The notes: a model not told the origin generated them from the sequence alone. Positions 37,046-46,083 are shown, numbered from the stretch's first letter. The stretch: 54,680 nt of DNA from Azonexus sp. (GCF_030824335.1 NZ_JAVBXX010000020.1:1-54680), one strand, 5' to 3'. Made by a program: numbers and translations.

Positions 37046-38803
37046 ATGATCGACCTGCAGGACGTACCGCGTTATCTCTTCTTCACCGGCAAAGGCGGCG
37101 TTGGCAAGACCTCCTTGTCCTGCGCCACCGGTCTGGCGCTCGCCGAACGCGGCAAGCAGGTGCTGATCGTCAGTACCGACCCGGCATCGAATCTCGATGA
37201 AGTGCTGGAAACGTCGCTGTCCGGCACGTCGACCGCAATCAACGGAGTGCCCGGCCTCTTTGCGCTGAACATCGACCCGGAAGCTGCCGCCGCCGCCTAC
37301 CGCGAACGGATGGTCGCGCCGTATCGCAACATCCTGCCGGCGGCGGCGATCCAGAGCATGGAAGAGCAGTTTTCCGGCGCCTGCACGGTAGAGATCGCCG
37401 CCTTCGACGAGTTCGCCAAATTGCTCGGCGATCCGGCGTCGACCGCAACATTCGATCATGTGATTTTCGATACCGCGCCAACCGGCCACACACTGCGCCT
37501 GCTGACCCTGCCCTCGGCCTGGAGCGGTTACATCGATACCAGCCAGGGCGGCGCTTCCTGCCTTGGCCCGCTGGCCGGGCTGGAAAAACAGAAGACCCTG
37601 TATGCCGCGACGGTCAGCCGGCTGTCCGACCCGGCGGCCACCCGCGTCATGCTGGTCGCCCGAGCCGATCCGGCGGCCTTACGCGAAGCCGAACGTACCC
37701 GGCACGAACTGGCCGAACTCGGCATCAGCAACATCCGGCTGGCCATCAACGGCCTGTTCACGGCGGCCTCAGACGATCCGGTCGCACTGGCCATGAGCAA
37801 GCGCAGCGTCGATGCGCTGCTCGCCATGCCGCCCGGACTCGGCACCCTGCCCCGGCATGTCGTCCCTTTCCTGCCGCGCGGCACGGTGGGCCTGGCGGCG
37901 CTGCGCGCCGTCGTCCATCCGGAAAATGCCAACCTGTCGGTCAGCCCAGCCGAAACCTCCACAGCGATGCCCGACGGCCTGGGCAAATTGATCGACGAAC
38001 TCGCCGCAGCCGGCCACGGCGTCGTGATGACCATGGGTAAAGGCGGCGTCGGCAAGACCACCGTTGCCGCAGCCATCGCCGTCGCTCTGGCCCGGCGCGG
38101 CCACCGGGTACACTTGTCCACCACCGATCCGGCCGCCCACATCGCTGCTGCGGTCGACGGTGAAATTTCCGGCATTTCGGTCAGCAAGATCGACCCTACA
38201 GCGGAAGTGGCTGCTTACACCGAGGAGGTATTGGCCAAAGCCGGCAGCGCCCTCGACCCGAGCGCCCTGGCCCTGCTCGAAGAAGACCTGCGCTCGCCGT
38301 GCACCGAGGAAATCGCGGTTTTCCGCGCCTTCGCCCGCGAAGTCGACCGGGGCAGCGACGGCTTCGTCGTGCTCGATACCGCACCGACCGGCCACACCAT
38401 CCTGCTGCTCGACGCCGCCGAGGCCTATCACCGCGAAGTCCTGCGTACGCGCGGCGAGATGCCGGCAGCGGTGACGCAACTGCTGCCGCGTCTGCGCGAT
38501 CCGGCCTTCACCCATGTGCTGATCGTCACGCTGCCGGAAGCCACGCCGGTACACGAAGCCGAGCGCTTGCAGGCCGATCTCGCCCGCGCCGGCATCAAGC
38601 CGTGGGCCTGGGTGATCGAGCAATGCCTGCTCGCCAGCGGCACCCATGACCCGCTGCTGGCGCTGCGGGGCGCCTACGAAATTCCCTACATCCGCCGTGT
38701 CGCCGACACCCTGGCCCCGCGCTGCGCGCTGGTGCCCTGGCTGGCGGTCGCGCCGGTCGGCGTAGGCGGACTCACCCAGCTCGACCAATCAAGCACCGCA
38801 TGA
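37046..38803 (+). CDS. arsA: Arsenite-stimulated pump ATPase ArsA
   Basis: This 585-residue cytoplasmic ATPase energises arsenite export. It is a tandem duplication: P-loop 1 FFTGKGGVGKTS at residues 13-24 and P-loop 2 TMGKGGVGKTT near 330, each followed by a DTAPTGHT signal segment (near 151 and 447). Full length is the classical two-domain ArsA, not the short eukaryotic Get3 form. The ATG at 37046 sits in AACATGATCG; a longer frame upstream overlaps arsD's C-terminus and is rejected. Its stop overlaps the thioredoxin/DsbD-like gene by 4 nt. Confidence 0.96.
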   Translation: MIDLQDVPRYLFFTGKGGVGKTSLSCATGLALAERGKQVLIVSTDPASNLDEVLETSLSGTSTAINGVPGLFALNIDPEAAAAAYRERMVAPYRNILPAAAIQSMEEQFSGACTVEIAAFDEFAKLLGDPASTATFDHVIFDTAPTGHTLRLLTLPSAWSGYIDTSQGGASCLGPLAGLEKQKTLYAATVSRLSDPAATRVMLVARADPAALREAERTRHELAELGISNIRLAINGLFTAASDDPVALAMSKRSVDALLAMPPGLGTLPRHVVPFLPRGTVGLAALRAVVHPENANLSVSPAETSTAMPDGLGKLIDELAAAGHGVVMTMGKGGVGKTTVAAAIAVALARRGHRVHLSTTDPAAHIAAAVDGEISGISVSKIDPTAEVAAYTEEVLAKAGSALDPSALALLEEDLRSPCTEEIAVFRAFAREVDRGSDGFVVLDTAPTGHTILLLDAAEAYHREVLRTRGEMPAAVTQLLPRLRDPAFTHVLIVTLPEATPVHEAERLQADLARAGIKPWAWVIEQCLLASGTHDPLLALRGAYEIPYIRRVADTLAPRCALVPWLAVAPVGVGGLTQLDQSSTA

Positions 38804-40113
38804 CTCACCCTTGCCGTCACCCAGGCCAACTGCTGGCTATCCTCATCCTGTGGCTGATGAGTGGATTGACGGCATCGATTGCGCTGGCAGCCCCCGCAGA
38901 CCACGTCGAAGCACAGGCAGAGGCCCCGGTTGATCTGTATTTTTTCTGGACCGAAACCTGCCCGCACTGCCTGGCGGCACGGCCTTTCGTCGAAGCCTTG
39001 CCAAACCGCCATGCGTGGCTGCGGCTGCATAGCTACAACCTGAGCAAGGAGGCAGAAGCAGCACAGCGCTACATCGACATGGCTGCCGAGGTGGGGGAAA
39101 GTGCCCGCAGCGTCCCGGCTTTCGTCTTCTGCGGCCGCCTCGAAGTCGGCTTTGATACGGCGGAAATCAGCGGCAAGGCGCTGGAAACCGCGTTGATCGA
39201 CTGCCACCGGCAAAAACAGCCGCCAACTGCGGTCGACCGCAATAAATCGCAAAAAACACCGCCAGAGCCGGGATTTTCACTTCCCGGACTGGGCAATACC
39301 GACATCTCCGGCTGGTCCTTGCCCGCCTTGACCTTGGTCATCGCCGGATTGGACGCCTTCAACCCTTGCGCCTTCTTTGTCCTGCTATTTTTGCTGTCGC
39401 TGCTGGTGCACGCCGGCAGCCGGCTGCGCATGCTATATATCGGCGGACTGTTCCTGAGCATTTCCGGACTGATCTATTTCCTGTTCATGGCCGCCTGGCT
39501 CAACATGTTCCGCTGGCTGGGCGAACTGGCCATCGTCACCACGCTGGCCGGCGGCGTGGCGCTACTCATCGCACTGCTCAACATCAAGGATTACTTCTGG
39601 TTCAAGCAGGGTGTCTCATTGAGCATCCCGGACACGGCCAAGCCGGGGCTGTTCCGGCGCATGCGGCAATTGTTGCAGGCCGACAATCTGTTCGCCATGA
39701 CCCTGGGCACGATCACGCTGGCCATCGTGGCCAATAGCTACGAATTGCTGTGCACCGCCGGTTTTCCGATGGTCTATACGCGATTGCTGACACTGGCCGA
39801 ACTGGCACCCTGGCAGCACTACCTGTGGCTGGGCATCTACAACCTGATTTACGTCACGCCGCTGCTGATCATCACCATCGCCTTCACCTTCACGCTCGGT
39901 TCACGCAAGCTCAGCGAAAGAGAAGGGCGCATACTGAAGTTGCTATCCGGGCTGATGATGCTGGCACTGGGTCTATTGCTGGTGTTTTTCCCGGCCGCCC
40001 TGAACGATCTGCGCGTCGCACTGGGCTTGCTCGCGGCAAGCTTGCTGGCAACGCTGCTGCTTCACCGGATATACGGCACCAAACCGGTGCCGCCAGACAA
40101 GACGAGGATCTGA
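38800..40113 (+). CDS. Thioredoxin-fold/DsbD-like membrane fusion in the ars operon
   Basis: This 437-residue protein starts with a signal or anchor (residues 12-32), then an apparently periplasmic thioredoxin fold with the active site FWTETCPHCLAARP and cis-Pro segment SVPAFVFCG. After a linker rich in Pro and Lys, six or more helices follow from about residue 175. Two conserved cysteines, in DAFNPCAFFVLLFLL and in YELLCTAGFP, match the DsbD/CcdA electron-transfer pair. It probably carries electrons across the inner membrane to an oxidised periplasmic target. It lies between arsA (ATGA overlap) and an ArsP permease, so it likely keeps an arsenical or a transporter thiol reduced. No direct experimental match is known to me. 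Confidence 0.85.
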   Translation: MTHPCRHPGQLLAILILWLMSGLTASIALAAPADHVEAQAEAPVDLYFFWTETCPHCLAARPFVEALPNRHAWLRLHSYNLSKEAEAAQRYIDMAAEVGESARSVPAFVFCGRLEVGFDTAEISGKALETALIDCHRQKQPPTAVDRNKSQKTPPEPGFSLPGLGNTDISGWSLPALTLVIAGLDAFNPCAFFVLLFLLSLLVHAGSRLRMLYIGGLFLSISGLIYFLFMAAWLNMFRWLGELAIVTTLAGGVALLIALLNIKDYFWFKQGVSLSIPDTAKPGLFRRMRQLLQADNLFAMTLGTITLAIVANSYELLCTAGFPMVYTRLLTLAELAPWQHYLWLGIYNLIYVTPLLIITIAFTFTLGSRKLSEREGRILKLLSGLMMLALGLLLVFFPAALNDLRVALGLLAASLLATLLLHRIYGTKPVPPDKTRI

Positions 40114-40115
40114 TC

Positions 40116-41558
40116 ATGGATATCCTGCTCACCGCCCTGCAGGGCGGCATGGCTAGCCTGGCCTCCTACCTGGCGGCGCATGTGCTGCTCTGCCTGGTAC
40201 CGGCTTTTTTCATTGCCGGCGCCTTGTCGGCCCTGGTGCCACAGCAATCGATCATCCGTTTTCTTGGCCCGGACGCGCCGAAATGGATTTCTTATCCGGC
40301 CGCAGCCGGGGCAGGCAGCCTGCTCGCCGTTTGCTCGTGCACCGTTCAGCCACTCTTTGCCGGCATCTACAAAAAGGGGGCCGGGCTGGGGCCTGCCATT
40401 ACTTTCCTGTTCTTTGCGCCGGCCGGCAACATCCTGGCGCTGTCTTATACCGGTGTTGCCCTGGGGGCCGATTTCGCCATCGCCCGCATTGTGCTCGCCC
40501 TGTCCTTCGGGATCGGCATCGGACTGATCATGGCGAGCATTTTTCGCGCCGACGATGTCGCCCGTAGCGCAGACACGCAAGCCTTTGCGGCTGGCGAAGG
40601 CATTAGCGGCAATACCTGGCGCTTTCTCGGCACGCTGGTTGCCCTGCTGCTGGCCGGCACCTTGAAACTCGACTTTCTGCAGACCAGCTTGCTGCAAATC
40701 AACCTGCCCTGGCTGGGCGCCCCCATCATGCAGGCCACACTCGACCGTTGGGTACCGGTCGATGCAGCGACTGGCGCCGAAGGGCTGAGCCTGCAAGGCG
40801 TGCTACTGATTACGTTGCTTGGCGGCATCGGTGCCGTCGCCTGGCAAGGCCTGGGCAAGATCGAAAACGGCTACAACCGCATGACCTCGCTCAGCCTGCT
40901 GCTGATCGCCGCCACCCTGCTCTTTGCCGCGCTAGGCATCCAGGTGCAGGAAAGCGGCCTGCGCCTGAATATCAGCGGCCGAACCCTGGCCGTCGCCCTG
41001 CTCTGCGCCGCGCTTTACCCATTGGCCAGGCGATTTGAAGCCTGGGATGTACAGCAGTGGCTGTGGGAGACCTGGCGTTTCGTCAAACAGATTTTTCCTT
41101 TGCTGATCGTCGGCGTCTTCCTGGTTGGGGTGATTCGCGTCTTCATCCAGCCAGCGTGGATACAGGCCATTGCCGGCAGCAATACCGTGCTGGCCAACCT
41201 GGCCGGTGTGGTGTTCGGTGTCTTCATGTACTTCCCGACGCTGGTCGAAGTACCGATCGCCAAGATGTTCCTGTCGCTCGGCATGCACCCCGGCCCGCTG
41301 ATCGCTTACCTGATGGCCGATCCGGAACTGTCGCTACAGAGCATCCTGATCACCACGGCGATCATCGGCAAACTGCGCGCCTGGACTTATGTCGGCCTCG
41401 TTGCCCTGTTCTCGACACTGGCCGGGCTGACTTACGGCGCCTGGGTCGATGGGACCTCGATACTCGTTCTGGCGGCTTACCTCGCCGGTTTCATCGGCTT
41501 GATCATCGGCTTGATCATCGGCTCGACCCACTGGCTGAGCCGCCCCCGCCCTCACTGA
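40116..41558 (+). CDS. arsP: ArsP-type permease (DUF318)
   Basis: This 480-residue permease has about ten helices. SYPAAAGAGSLLAVCSCTVQPLFAGIYKKGAGLGPAITFLFFAPAGNILAL carries the family Cys pair (CSC), and GVVFGVFMYFPTLVEVPIAKMFLSLGM repeats the pattern in the second half. Campylobacter ArsP exports trivalent organoarsenicals such as methylarsenite and roxarsone derivatives, and this is the best guess. The ATG at 40116 follows GACGAGGATCTGATC two bases after the previous stop. An open frame to 39750 upstream overlaps that gene out of frame and is not real. Confidence 0.88.
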   Translation: MDILLTALQGGMASLASYLAAHVLLCLVPAFFIAGALSALVPQQSIIRFLGPDAPKWISYPAAAGAGSLLAVCSCTVQPLFAGIYKKGAGLGPAITFLFFAPAGNILALSYTGVALGADFAIARIVLALSFGIGIGLIMASIFRADDVARSADTQAFAAGEGISGNTWRFLGTLVALLLAGTLKLDFLQTSLLQINLPWLGAPIMQATLDRWVPVDAATGAEGLSLQGVLLITLLGGIGAVAWQGLGKIENGYNRMTSLSLLLIAATLLFAALGIQVQESGLRLNISGRTLAVALLCAALYPLARRFEAWDVQQWLWETWRFVKQIFPLLIVGVFLVGVIRVFIQPAWIQAIAGSNTVLANLAGVVFGVFMYFPTLVEVPIAKMFLSLGMHPGPLIAYLMADPELSLQSILITTAIIGKLRAWTYVGLVALFSTLAGLTYGAWVDGTSILVLAAYLAGFIGLIIGLIIGSTHWLSRPRPH

Positions 41559-41581
41559 CCCGATCTCAAAAGGAGTTCATC

Positions 41582-41815
41582 ATGCTGATCAAAATTCTCG
41601 GCACCGGCTGTGCCAAGTGCAACCGGCTGGAGCAACTGACGCGCGAAGCCGTGGCCGAACTGGGTATCGAAGCCAGCTTCGAGCATGTTCGCGACATGGA
41701 CCAGATCATGGCCTACCCGATCATGACCACGCCAGCCTTGGTCGTCGACGAGGCCGTCAAGGTATCCGGGCGCATGCCGAGCAAGGACGAATTGATCGCT
41801 TGGTTGAAGGGCTGA
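41582..41815 (+). CDS. Small thioredoxin-like protein with CxxC
   Basis: This 77-residue soluble protein is a mini-thioredoxin of the MTH895/TM0996 type. MLIKILGTGCAKCNRLEQLTREA has a CAKC active site and YPIMTTPALVVDEAVKVSGRMPSKDEL supplies the cis-Pro region. The gene follows arsP by 23 nt with AAAAGGAGTTCATC before the ATG. It may reduce ArsC or ArsP-bound arsenicals in the cytoplasm, passing electrons to the membrane DsbD-like protein. It is the last gene of the ars operon. Confidence 0.9.
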   Translation: MLIKILGTGCAKCNRLEQLTREAVAELGIEASFEHVRDMDQIMAYPIMTTPALVVDEAVKVSGRMPSKDELIAWLKG

Positions 41816-41837
41816 AAAACCCTTATCGGCAACAAAA

Positions 41838-41864
41838 CGGGCTGACGAAAATACCGCCAGCCCG
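41838..41864 (-). terminator. Terminator shared between the ars operon and the facing Lys-rich gene
   Basis: CGGGCTG (41838-41844) pairs with CAGCCCG (41858-41864). On the minus strand the right arm is followed by TTTTGTT, so it mainly ends the minus-strand gene at 41871; it may also stop the ars transcript. Confidence 0.6.
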
Positions 41865-41870
41865 CTGGAT

Positions 41871-42497
41871 TTACTTCTTGCTCGGACGACCGGTCTTGAT
41901 ACGCTCAACCCGGCCGACAACTGCCTGCAACTCGGCATCGTTGAGCGCGGCCAGCACGGCAATGCCGCAACGTAGCAGCTCACTCTTCTTGACCTCGTTG
42001 CCCAGGCCGCTCAAGCGCTTCTTGAGCCCGGCAATCTGCGCATACTCGTGCTCCGGCATCGCGTAGCTGTCGCGAACCAGTTTGGTTTTCTTCTGCTTGA
42101 CCGGTTTTTCAGTCTTGGCCGGCTTTTCCACTTTCGCCGACTTGGCGGCTTTTACCGCTTTCGGTGCCTGCTGCGGGTCGTAACTGATGGCTTCGGCTTT
42201 TTCCAGGGCTTCGGCCAGTGCCTTTTGATGCTTGGCTACCGTCTGATCCACGGCAGAAGGCTTGCGGGCCTTGGCACCAGCGGATGAACTCGCCGGCTTG
42301 GCTGCTGCCTGCTCGGCCGACGGGCTATCCGGCTGCGTCACGGCGTCAAGCACCGGTGCGACATCCGCCGTTGGCTCCGCTGGCGCAGCAGACGGCAGCG
42401 GCTGGGTGGCAGCGGCCTGTGGGGCGCCAACGCGCGGCTTGAGTTTGGCCGGCGATTTCAGTGCGGCGGGTTTGCTTGCCTGCTTGCTATCGGTCAT
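41871..42497 (-). CDS. Lys/Ala/Pro-rich protein with a conserved C-terminal domain, function unknown
   Basis: This 208-residue protein has a low-complexity N-terminal half rich in Ala, Pro, Ser and Lys, with Lys-Ala repeats at about residues 105-140, which suggest nucleic-acid binding or disorder. Residues 140-208 (KLVRDSYAMPEHEYAQIAGLKKRLSGLGNEVKKSELLRCGIAVL) match a family that I recognise from other betaproteobacteria but cannot name. The tail contains GRPSKK, an AT-hook-like motif. A ribosome-binding site (GGGAGAAAAGTC) precedes the ATG. It is divergent from rpiA. A role in chromatin or phasin-like binding is possible, but I cannot support it. Confidence 0.8.
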   Translation of the reverse strand: MTDSKQASKPAALKSPAKLKPRVGAPQAAATQPLPSAAPAEPTADVAPVLDAVTQPDSPSAEQAAAKPASSSAGAKARKPSAVDQTVAKHQKALAEALEKAEAISYDPQQAPKAVKAAKSAKVEKPAKTEKPVKQKKTKLVRDSYAMPEHEYAQIAGLKKRLSGLGNEVKKSELLRCGIAVLAALNDAELQAVVGRVERIKTGRPSKK

Positions 42498-42608
42498 GAC
42501 TTTTCTCCCTGAAAAAACAGTATGTGTAGTTTATCGATATTGGCGGCGGCGAAAGTTAAAGTTTTTTGACAGGTACAATGCTTGCCGACACTTTTTCGGA
42601 GCATCGCC

Positions 42609-43277
42609 ATGACCCAGGACGAACTCAAACAGGCCGTTGCCCAGGCCGCCGCCGACTACGTAGCCCAACACGCCCCGGAGGGCGCCATTATTGGCGTCGG
42701 CACCGGGTCGACCGCAAATTTCTTCATCGATGCACTGGCCCCGCTCAAGGCACGCTACCGGGGTGCCGTGGCCAGTTCGGAAGCGACGCGCAAGCGCCTT
42801 GAAGGACATGGCATTGCCGTGCTCGACCTTAACGACGTCGACAATATTCCGGTCTACGTCGATGGGGCGGATGAAATCGATGCCGGGCTGAACATGATCA
42901 AGGGCGGCGGCGGCGCGCTGACCCGGGAAAAAATCGTCGCTGCCGTAGCAACGACTTTCGTCTGCATCGCCGACGGCTCCAAGCTGGTCGAAACGATGGG
43001 CAAGTTCCCGCTACCGGTTGAAGTCATTCCGATGTCCAGCGCTCACGTCGCACGCGAACTGGTAAAACTCGGCGGAACGCCGGTATTGCGCGAAGGCTTC
43101 GTGACCGATAACGGCAACCTGATTCTCGACGTCAAAGGCTTGTCGATTACCGATCCGAAGGGGCTGGAAGCACAGATCAACCAGATTGTCGGCGTCGTCA
43201 CCAACGGTCTGTTTGCCATGCGTCCGGCCAATATATTGCTGCTCGGCACGGCGGAAGGGGTAAAGAAGATCAGCTGA
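42609..43277 (+). CDS. rpiA: Ribose-5-phosphate isomerase A
   Basis: This 222-residue enzyme interconverts ribose 5-phosphate and ribulose 5-phosphate in the pentose phosphate pathway. [15 protein letters not shown], the catalytic VDGADEID and the base-bearing [14 protein letters not shown] are all intact, as is [11 protein letters not shown] at the C-terminus. The ATG at 42609 follows CGGAGCATCGCC. TTGACA and TACAAT boxes occur upstream (42566-42579) but are too close together to form one promoter. It is a single-gene unit. Confidence 0.97.
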   Translation: MTQDELKQAVAQAAADYVAQHAPEGAIIGVGTGSTANFFIDALAPLKARYRGAVASSEATRKRLEGHGIAVLDLNDVDNIPVYVDGADEIDAGLNMIKGGGGALTREKIVAAVATTFVCIADGSKLVETMGKFPLPVEVIPMSSAHVARELVKLGGTPVLREGFVTDNGNLILDVKGLSITDPKGLEAQINQIVGVVTNGLFAMRPANILLLGTAEGVKKIS

Positions 43278-43284
43278 AAATGCC

Positions 43285-43370
43285 CCTGAATCCTGCGGCC
43301 ATGAAAGCAACGGCTGGCCCCAGGACCATAAAAACAACGGCTGGCCCTAGGGTCGACCGCAGGATTCGGG
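43285..43370. repeat. Inverted repeat enclosing two direct repeats between rpiA and the EAL gene
   Basis: GAATCCTGCGG (43288-43298) and CCGCAGGATTC (43357-43367) are perfect 11-bp arms, extended by three more pairs. Between them CAACGGCTGGCCCCAGG (43308-43324) and CAACGGCTGGCCCTAGG (43335-43351) repeat with a 27-bp period. The element fills the gap between two convergent genes and could end transcription in both directions. Confidence 0.6.
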
Positions 43371-43375
43371 AAATT

Positions 43376-45208
43376 TCAGTTCAGCAGGCGCAGCACCGGG
43401 CTATGCGCATCCCCATGGCCTAGCCGGCGTCGTTCGATGAAGACACTGCCGGAGAATCTGCCACTCGATTCCTTGCTGCGTTTCTTCGCCTGCTTTTTCG
43501 CCACACTCGCTGCCGCAGCCACCTCGCGGTGCGACTCGCACTGACCGGGCATGACGCGTACCGCACCGACCGACAGGGTTGGCAGGCGTTGAAAACCGAA
43601 CTCACCCCGCCGGTTGTCAGCCATGTAACCACCGTGTGCCGACTCTTCCGGGCTGGTCATCGCTTCAACCCGCTCGGCAAAGCTGCTGACCAGTTGCCAG
43701 CAACGATTTTCCCAGTCCGCACTCTGGAAAATCACGAAAAAATCGTCGCCGCCAATGTGCCCGACAAAGTCGCTGCGCTGATCGACCGACTCACGTACCA
43801 GCTGACTCAGTAGCAAAATCACGTCGTCACCCCGGCGATAACCGAAGGTGTCGTTATACGGCTTGAAATTGTCGATATCGATATAAGCCGCCACAAACTC
43901 GGTGCCGGTTGTCAGCATGCGGTCGATGTGTTCGTTGATTGGCACATTACCCGGCAACTGCGTCAGTGGATTGGCGTAGCGGGCGGCGCTGATCTGCATC
44001 TCGGTGATCGTCGCCATCAGATCATGAGCGCTGCCCATCCCGACATAGCTACCCCCCGAAGTGATGATGAAGCCATCCAGCATGTAGTGTTTCGGCGCCA
44101 GCGCCAGCATCATCGCCAGCTCCTGAATCCCCGCATGTTCGTCAACCACCAGCGGCACCTGGTCCATGAACTGGTCACAGCACTTCTTGCCAAACAACTC
44201 ACGGCGGAACGGTCGGGCAAAACGGTCGATCATGCTGTGCCGGTTGATCACCCCGACCGGCTGCATGCCCTTGACCACCGGCAGTACACCGAGTTCGGGA
44301 TTCTGTTCGAACCGGGTAATCGCCATTTCGTTATTGGCGTCATGCGGCAGGGGTTCGACCTTGCGTAGCAGACTGCCAGCCGTGGGTGGTGCCGTGGTGC
44401 CGCTGCTCAACGGAGAAAATGACAATGGCGACTGAGCTAACGCACTCATGACGTGCGCTGGCAACTGGCGAGCCGGCTCAATGGCCGGCCGGGCGATGAA
44501 CCACCCCTGACCGCAGGCAATGCCCATGTCACGAATACAGAGAAAGTCGCTTGCCCGCTCGATACCTTCGGCGATCAGCGAGGATTTACAGGTCTCAGCC
44601 AGATCCTGCATGGCGCGAACAAAATGAAACTTCATCCGGTCATCGGCGATTCCATTGACAAAATGCTTGTCAATCTTGACGTATTCCGGACGCACTTCCG
44701 ACCACATGCGCAGGTTGGAAAAACCTTCGCCCAGATCATCGATGGCGAACTTGAAGCCCCGACTGCGGTAGTGCAGCAAGGCTTCCTGCATGCCCGGCAC
44801 ATCGGCAATGCTCTGATTCTCGGTGAGTTCGATGACGATCCGGTTCGGCGCCAATCCCACTTCAGCAAGCAATTCCCGTGCATCCCCATCCATCATCTGC
44901 AAATCCAGCAGGCAACCGGGCGTTACATTGAGAAACAGGCGACCAGGCAGACCGAGCTTGGCAAAGGCCCGCAGACTGGTTTGCCGACAAGCATGCTCAA
45001 GCGCCAAACCAAGTCCATGACGCCGGGCCACCGCAAAAAGCTGGACCGGCCGATGCAAGGCGCCATCCTGCGGCCCCCGGATCAAGGCCTCGTAACCCAG
45101 CGTGGCGCGGGCACGAAAATCAATAATCGGCTGGAACACAGGGCTGAGTTGGCCGCCGGCAATAATCCGGTGCAACTCGGCCACTTCATCATCCAACTCA
45201 AGCATCAT
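43376..45208 (-). CDS. EAL-CBS-GGDEF protein: likely active phosphodiesterase, degenerate cyclase
   Basis: This 610-residue cytoplasmic c-di-GMP protein lacks clear membrane helices. EAL comes first and is intact: YEALIRG (Glu40), LFLNVTP, ELTEN, DDLGEGF, KIDKHF and AEGIE. A CBS pair follows at about residues 290-420, a usual sensor of adenine nucleotides or c-di-GMP. The GGDEF domain carries GGDDF near residue 485 instead of GGDEF, with DIDNFKPYND upstream, so cyclase activity is doubtful; it may bind GTP as a regulator. The ATG at 45208 is the first of two adjacent ones; a longer frame lacks support. Net effect should be to lower c-di-GMP. Confidence 0.92.
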   Translation of the reverse strand: MMLELDDEVAELHRIIAGGQLSPVFQPIIDFRARATLGYEALIRGPQDGALHRPVQLFAVARRHGLGLALEHACRQTSLRAFAKLGLPGRLFLNVTPGCLLDLQMMDGDARELLAEVGLAPNRIVIELTENQSIADVPGMQEALLHYRSRGFKFAIDDLGEGFSNLRMWSEVRPEYVKIDKHFVNGIADDRMKFHFVRAMQDLAETCKSSLIAEGIERASDFLCIRDMGIACGQGWFIARPAIEPARQLPAHVMSALAQSPLSFSPLSSGTTAPPTAGSLLRKVEPLPHDANNEMAITRFEQNPELGVLPVVKGMQPVGVINRHSMIDRFARPFRRELFGKKCCDQFMDQVPLVVDEHAGIQELAMMLALAPKHYMLDGFIITSGGSYVGMGSAHDLMATITEMQISAARYANPLTQLPGNVPINEHIDRMLTTGTEFVAAYIDIDNFKPYNDTFGYRRGDDVILLLSQLVRESVDQRSDFVGHIGGDDFFVIFQSADWENRCWQLVSSFAERVEAMTSPEESAHGGYMADNRRGEFGFQRLPTLSVGAVRVMPGQCESHREVAAAASVAKKQAKKRSKESSGRFSGSVFIERRRLGHGDAHSPVLRLLN

Positions 45209-45390
45209 GGAACTCACTTTGTATAAAGACACGACGGGCAAGTCTAGTGAGCGGGTATTGCAGTTAAGTGACAATTATCGGGAAACCCCTGGAGGGCCGC
45301 GATTTGCGCCACCTTAAATGTTTTCGTCATTTTGGTGCAATCAAGGCCGAGCATGATCAAGGCTCATCTTTCGAAATACAGGAGCCAGAC

Positions 45391-45738
45391 ATGACTTCCC
45401 ACAAGCAATATGATCGCCCCGGCACCCAGCGCACCGAGCATTCGAGCCACGGTACGACCCTGGCTCAGCGCCAGCGCCTGGCTGGCAAGCGGGACGAGCA
45501 GGCAAGCCATCATGCGGCAACCACCCGCTGCAGCCCCTCCCCATGGCCAAACGCCCCTGTCGGAAGTGATGCGGAAGAGAGCAATACACTAAGCTGGCAG
45601 ATGTGGCGCATGCACGACGAAATCGAAGCCAGCGCCGTCAGCCTGGACAACGCCCTGCGGCAAACCTTGCTCTGTCTCGGCGGTATTCTCCTGCCGCTGG
45701 CCGGCATCACGATTTATGCCTTGGCCCATGTCAGATGA
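45391..45738 (+). CDS. Small hypothetical protein with C-terminal membrane helix
   Basis: This 115-residue frame begins at an ATG with AGGAG 8 nt upstream. The first 70 residues are polar and rich in His, Arg, Gln and Thr; residues about 72-92 (WQMWRMHDEIEASAVSLDNAL) look helical and residues about 92-112 (LLCLGGILLPLAGITIYAL) are a plausible membrane anchor. I recognise no family. The polar half has a composition that could be non-coding, so the real gene may be shorter. The terminator at 45764-45792 lies 25 nt past its stop, which supports transcription. Confidence 0.5.
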   Translation: MTSHKQYDRPGTQRTEHSSHGTTLAQRQRLAGKRDEQASHHAATTRCSPSPWPNAPVGSDAEESNTLSWQMWRMHDEIEASAVSLDNALRQTLLCLGGILLPLAGITIYALAHVR

Positions 45739-45763
45739 GGCAGCAAGCGGAAAATCCGGCAAC

Positions 45764-45792
45764 AAAAAACCCCGCGCGAAGCGGGGTTTTTT
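45764..45792. terminator. Bidirectional intrinsic terminator
   Basis: AAAAAACCCCGC and GCGGGGTTTTTT form a perfect stem around GCGAA, with T-runs on both strands. It separates the small + strand gene from yggX on the minus strand. Confidence 0.9.
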
Positions 45793-45810
45793 GTTCGAAA
45801 AAAAGAAAAC

Positions 45811-46083
45811 TCAGGCCGGTGGCGGCACGTAACCCTGAATCTGATCGGCGCCATCGCCGAAGAAATGCTTCTCGACCTGCTCCGACAGATACTTGCGATG
45901 CTTGGCATCAACCAGATTCAGGCGATTTTCGTTGATCAACATGGTTTGCAGCTTGATCCACTGTTGCCAGGCTTCCTTCGAAACGTGCTCGAAAATGCGC
46001 TTGCCCAGTTCGCCCGGATAAGGCGGCATGTCCAGACCTTCGGCTTCACGACCGAGTTTGATGCAATTGACCATTCTTGCCAT
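45811..46083 (-). CDS. yggX: Fe(II)-trafficking/oxidative-damage protection protein YggX
   Basis: This 90-residue protein of the YggX family protects iron-sulfur clusters from oxidation. [42 protein letters not shown] has the conserved Cys7, and the rest is a close family match ([28 protein letters not shown]). CGGAGAACCCC precedes the ATG. The terminator at 45764-45792 follows 18 nt after its stop. Confidence 0.96.
   Translation of the reverse strand: MARMVNCIKLGREAEGLDMPPYPGELGKRIFEHVSKEAWQQWIKLQTMLINENRLNLVDAKHRKYLSEQVEKHFFGDGADQIQGYVPPPA

Noticed and set aside
39750..40115. N-terminal extension of the ArsP frame
   Set aside because: It lies within the DsbD-like gene in another frame; homology begins at 40116 with a good ribosome-binding site.
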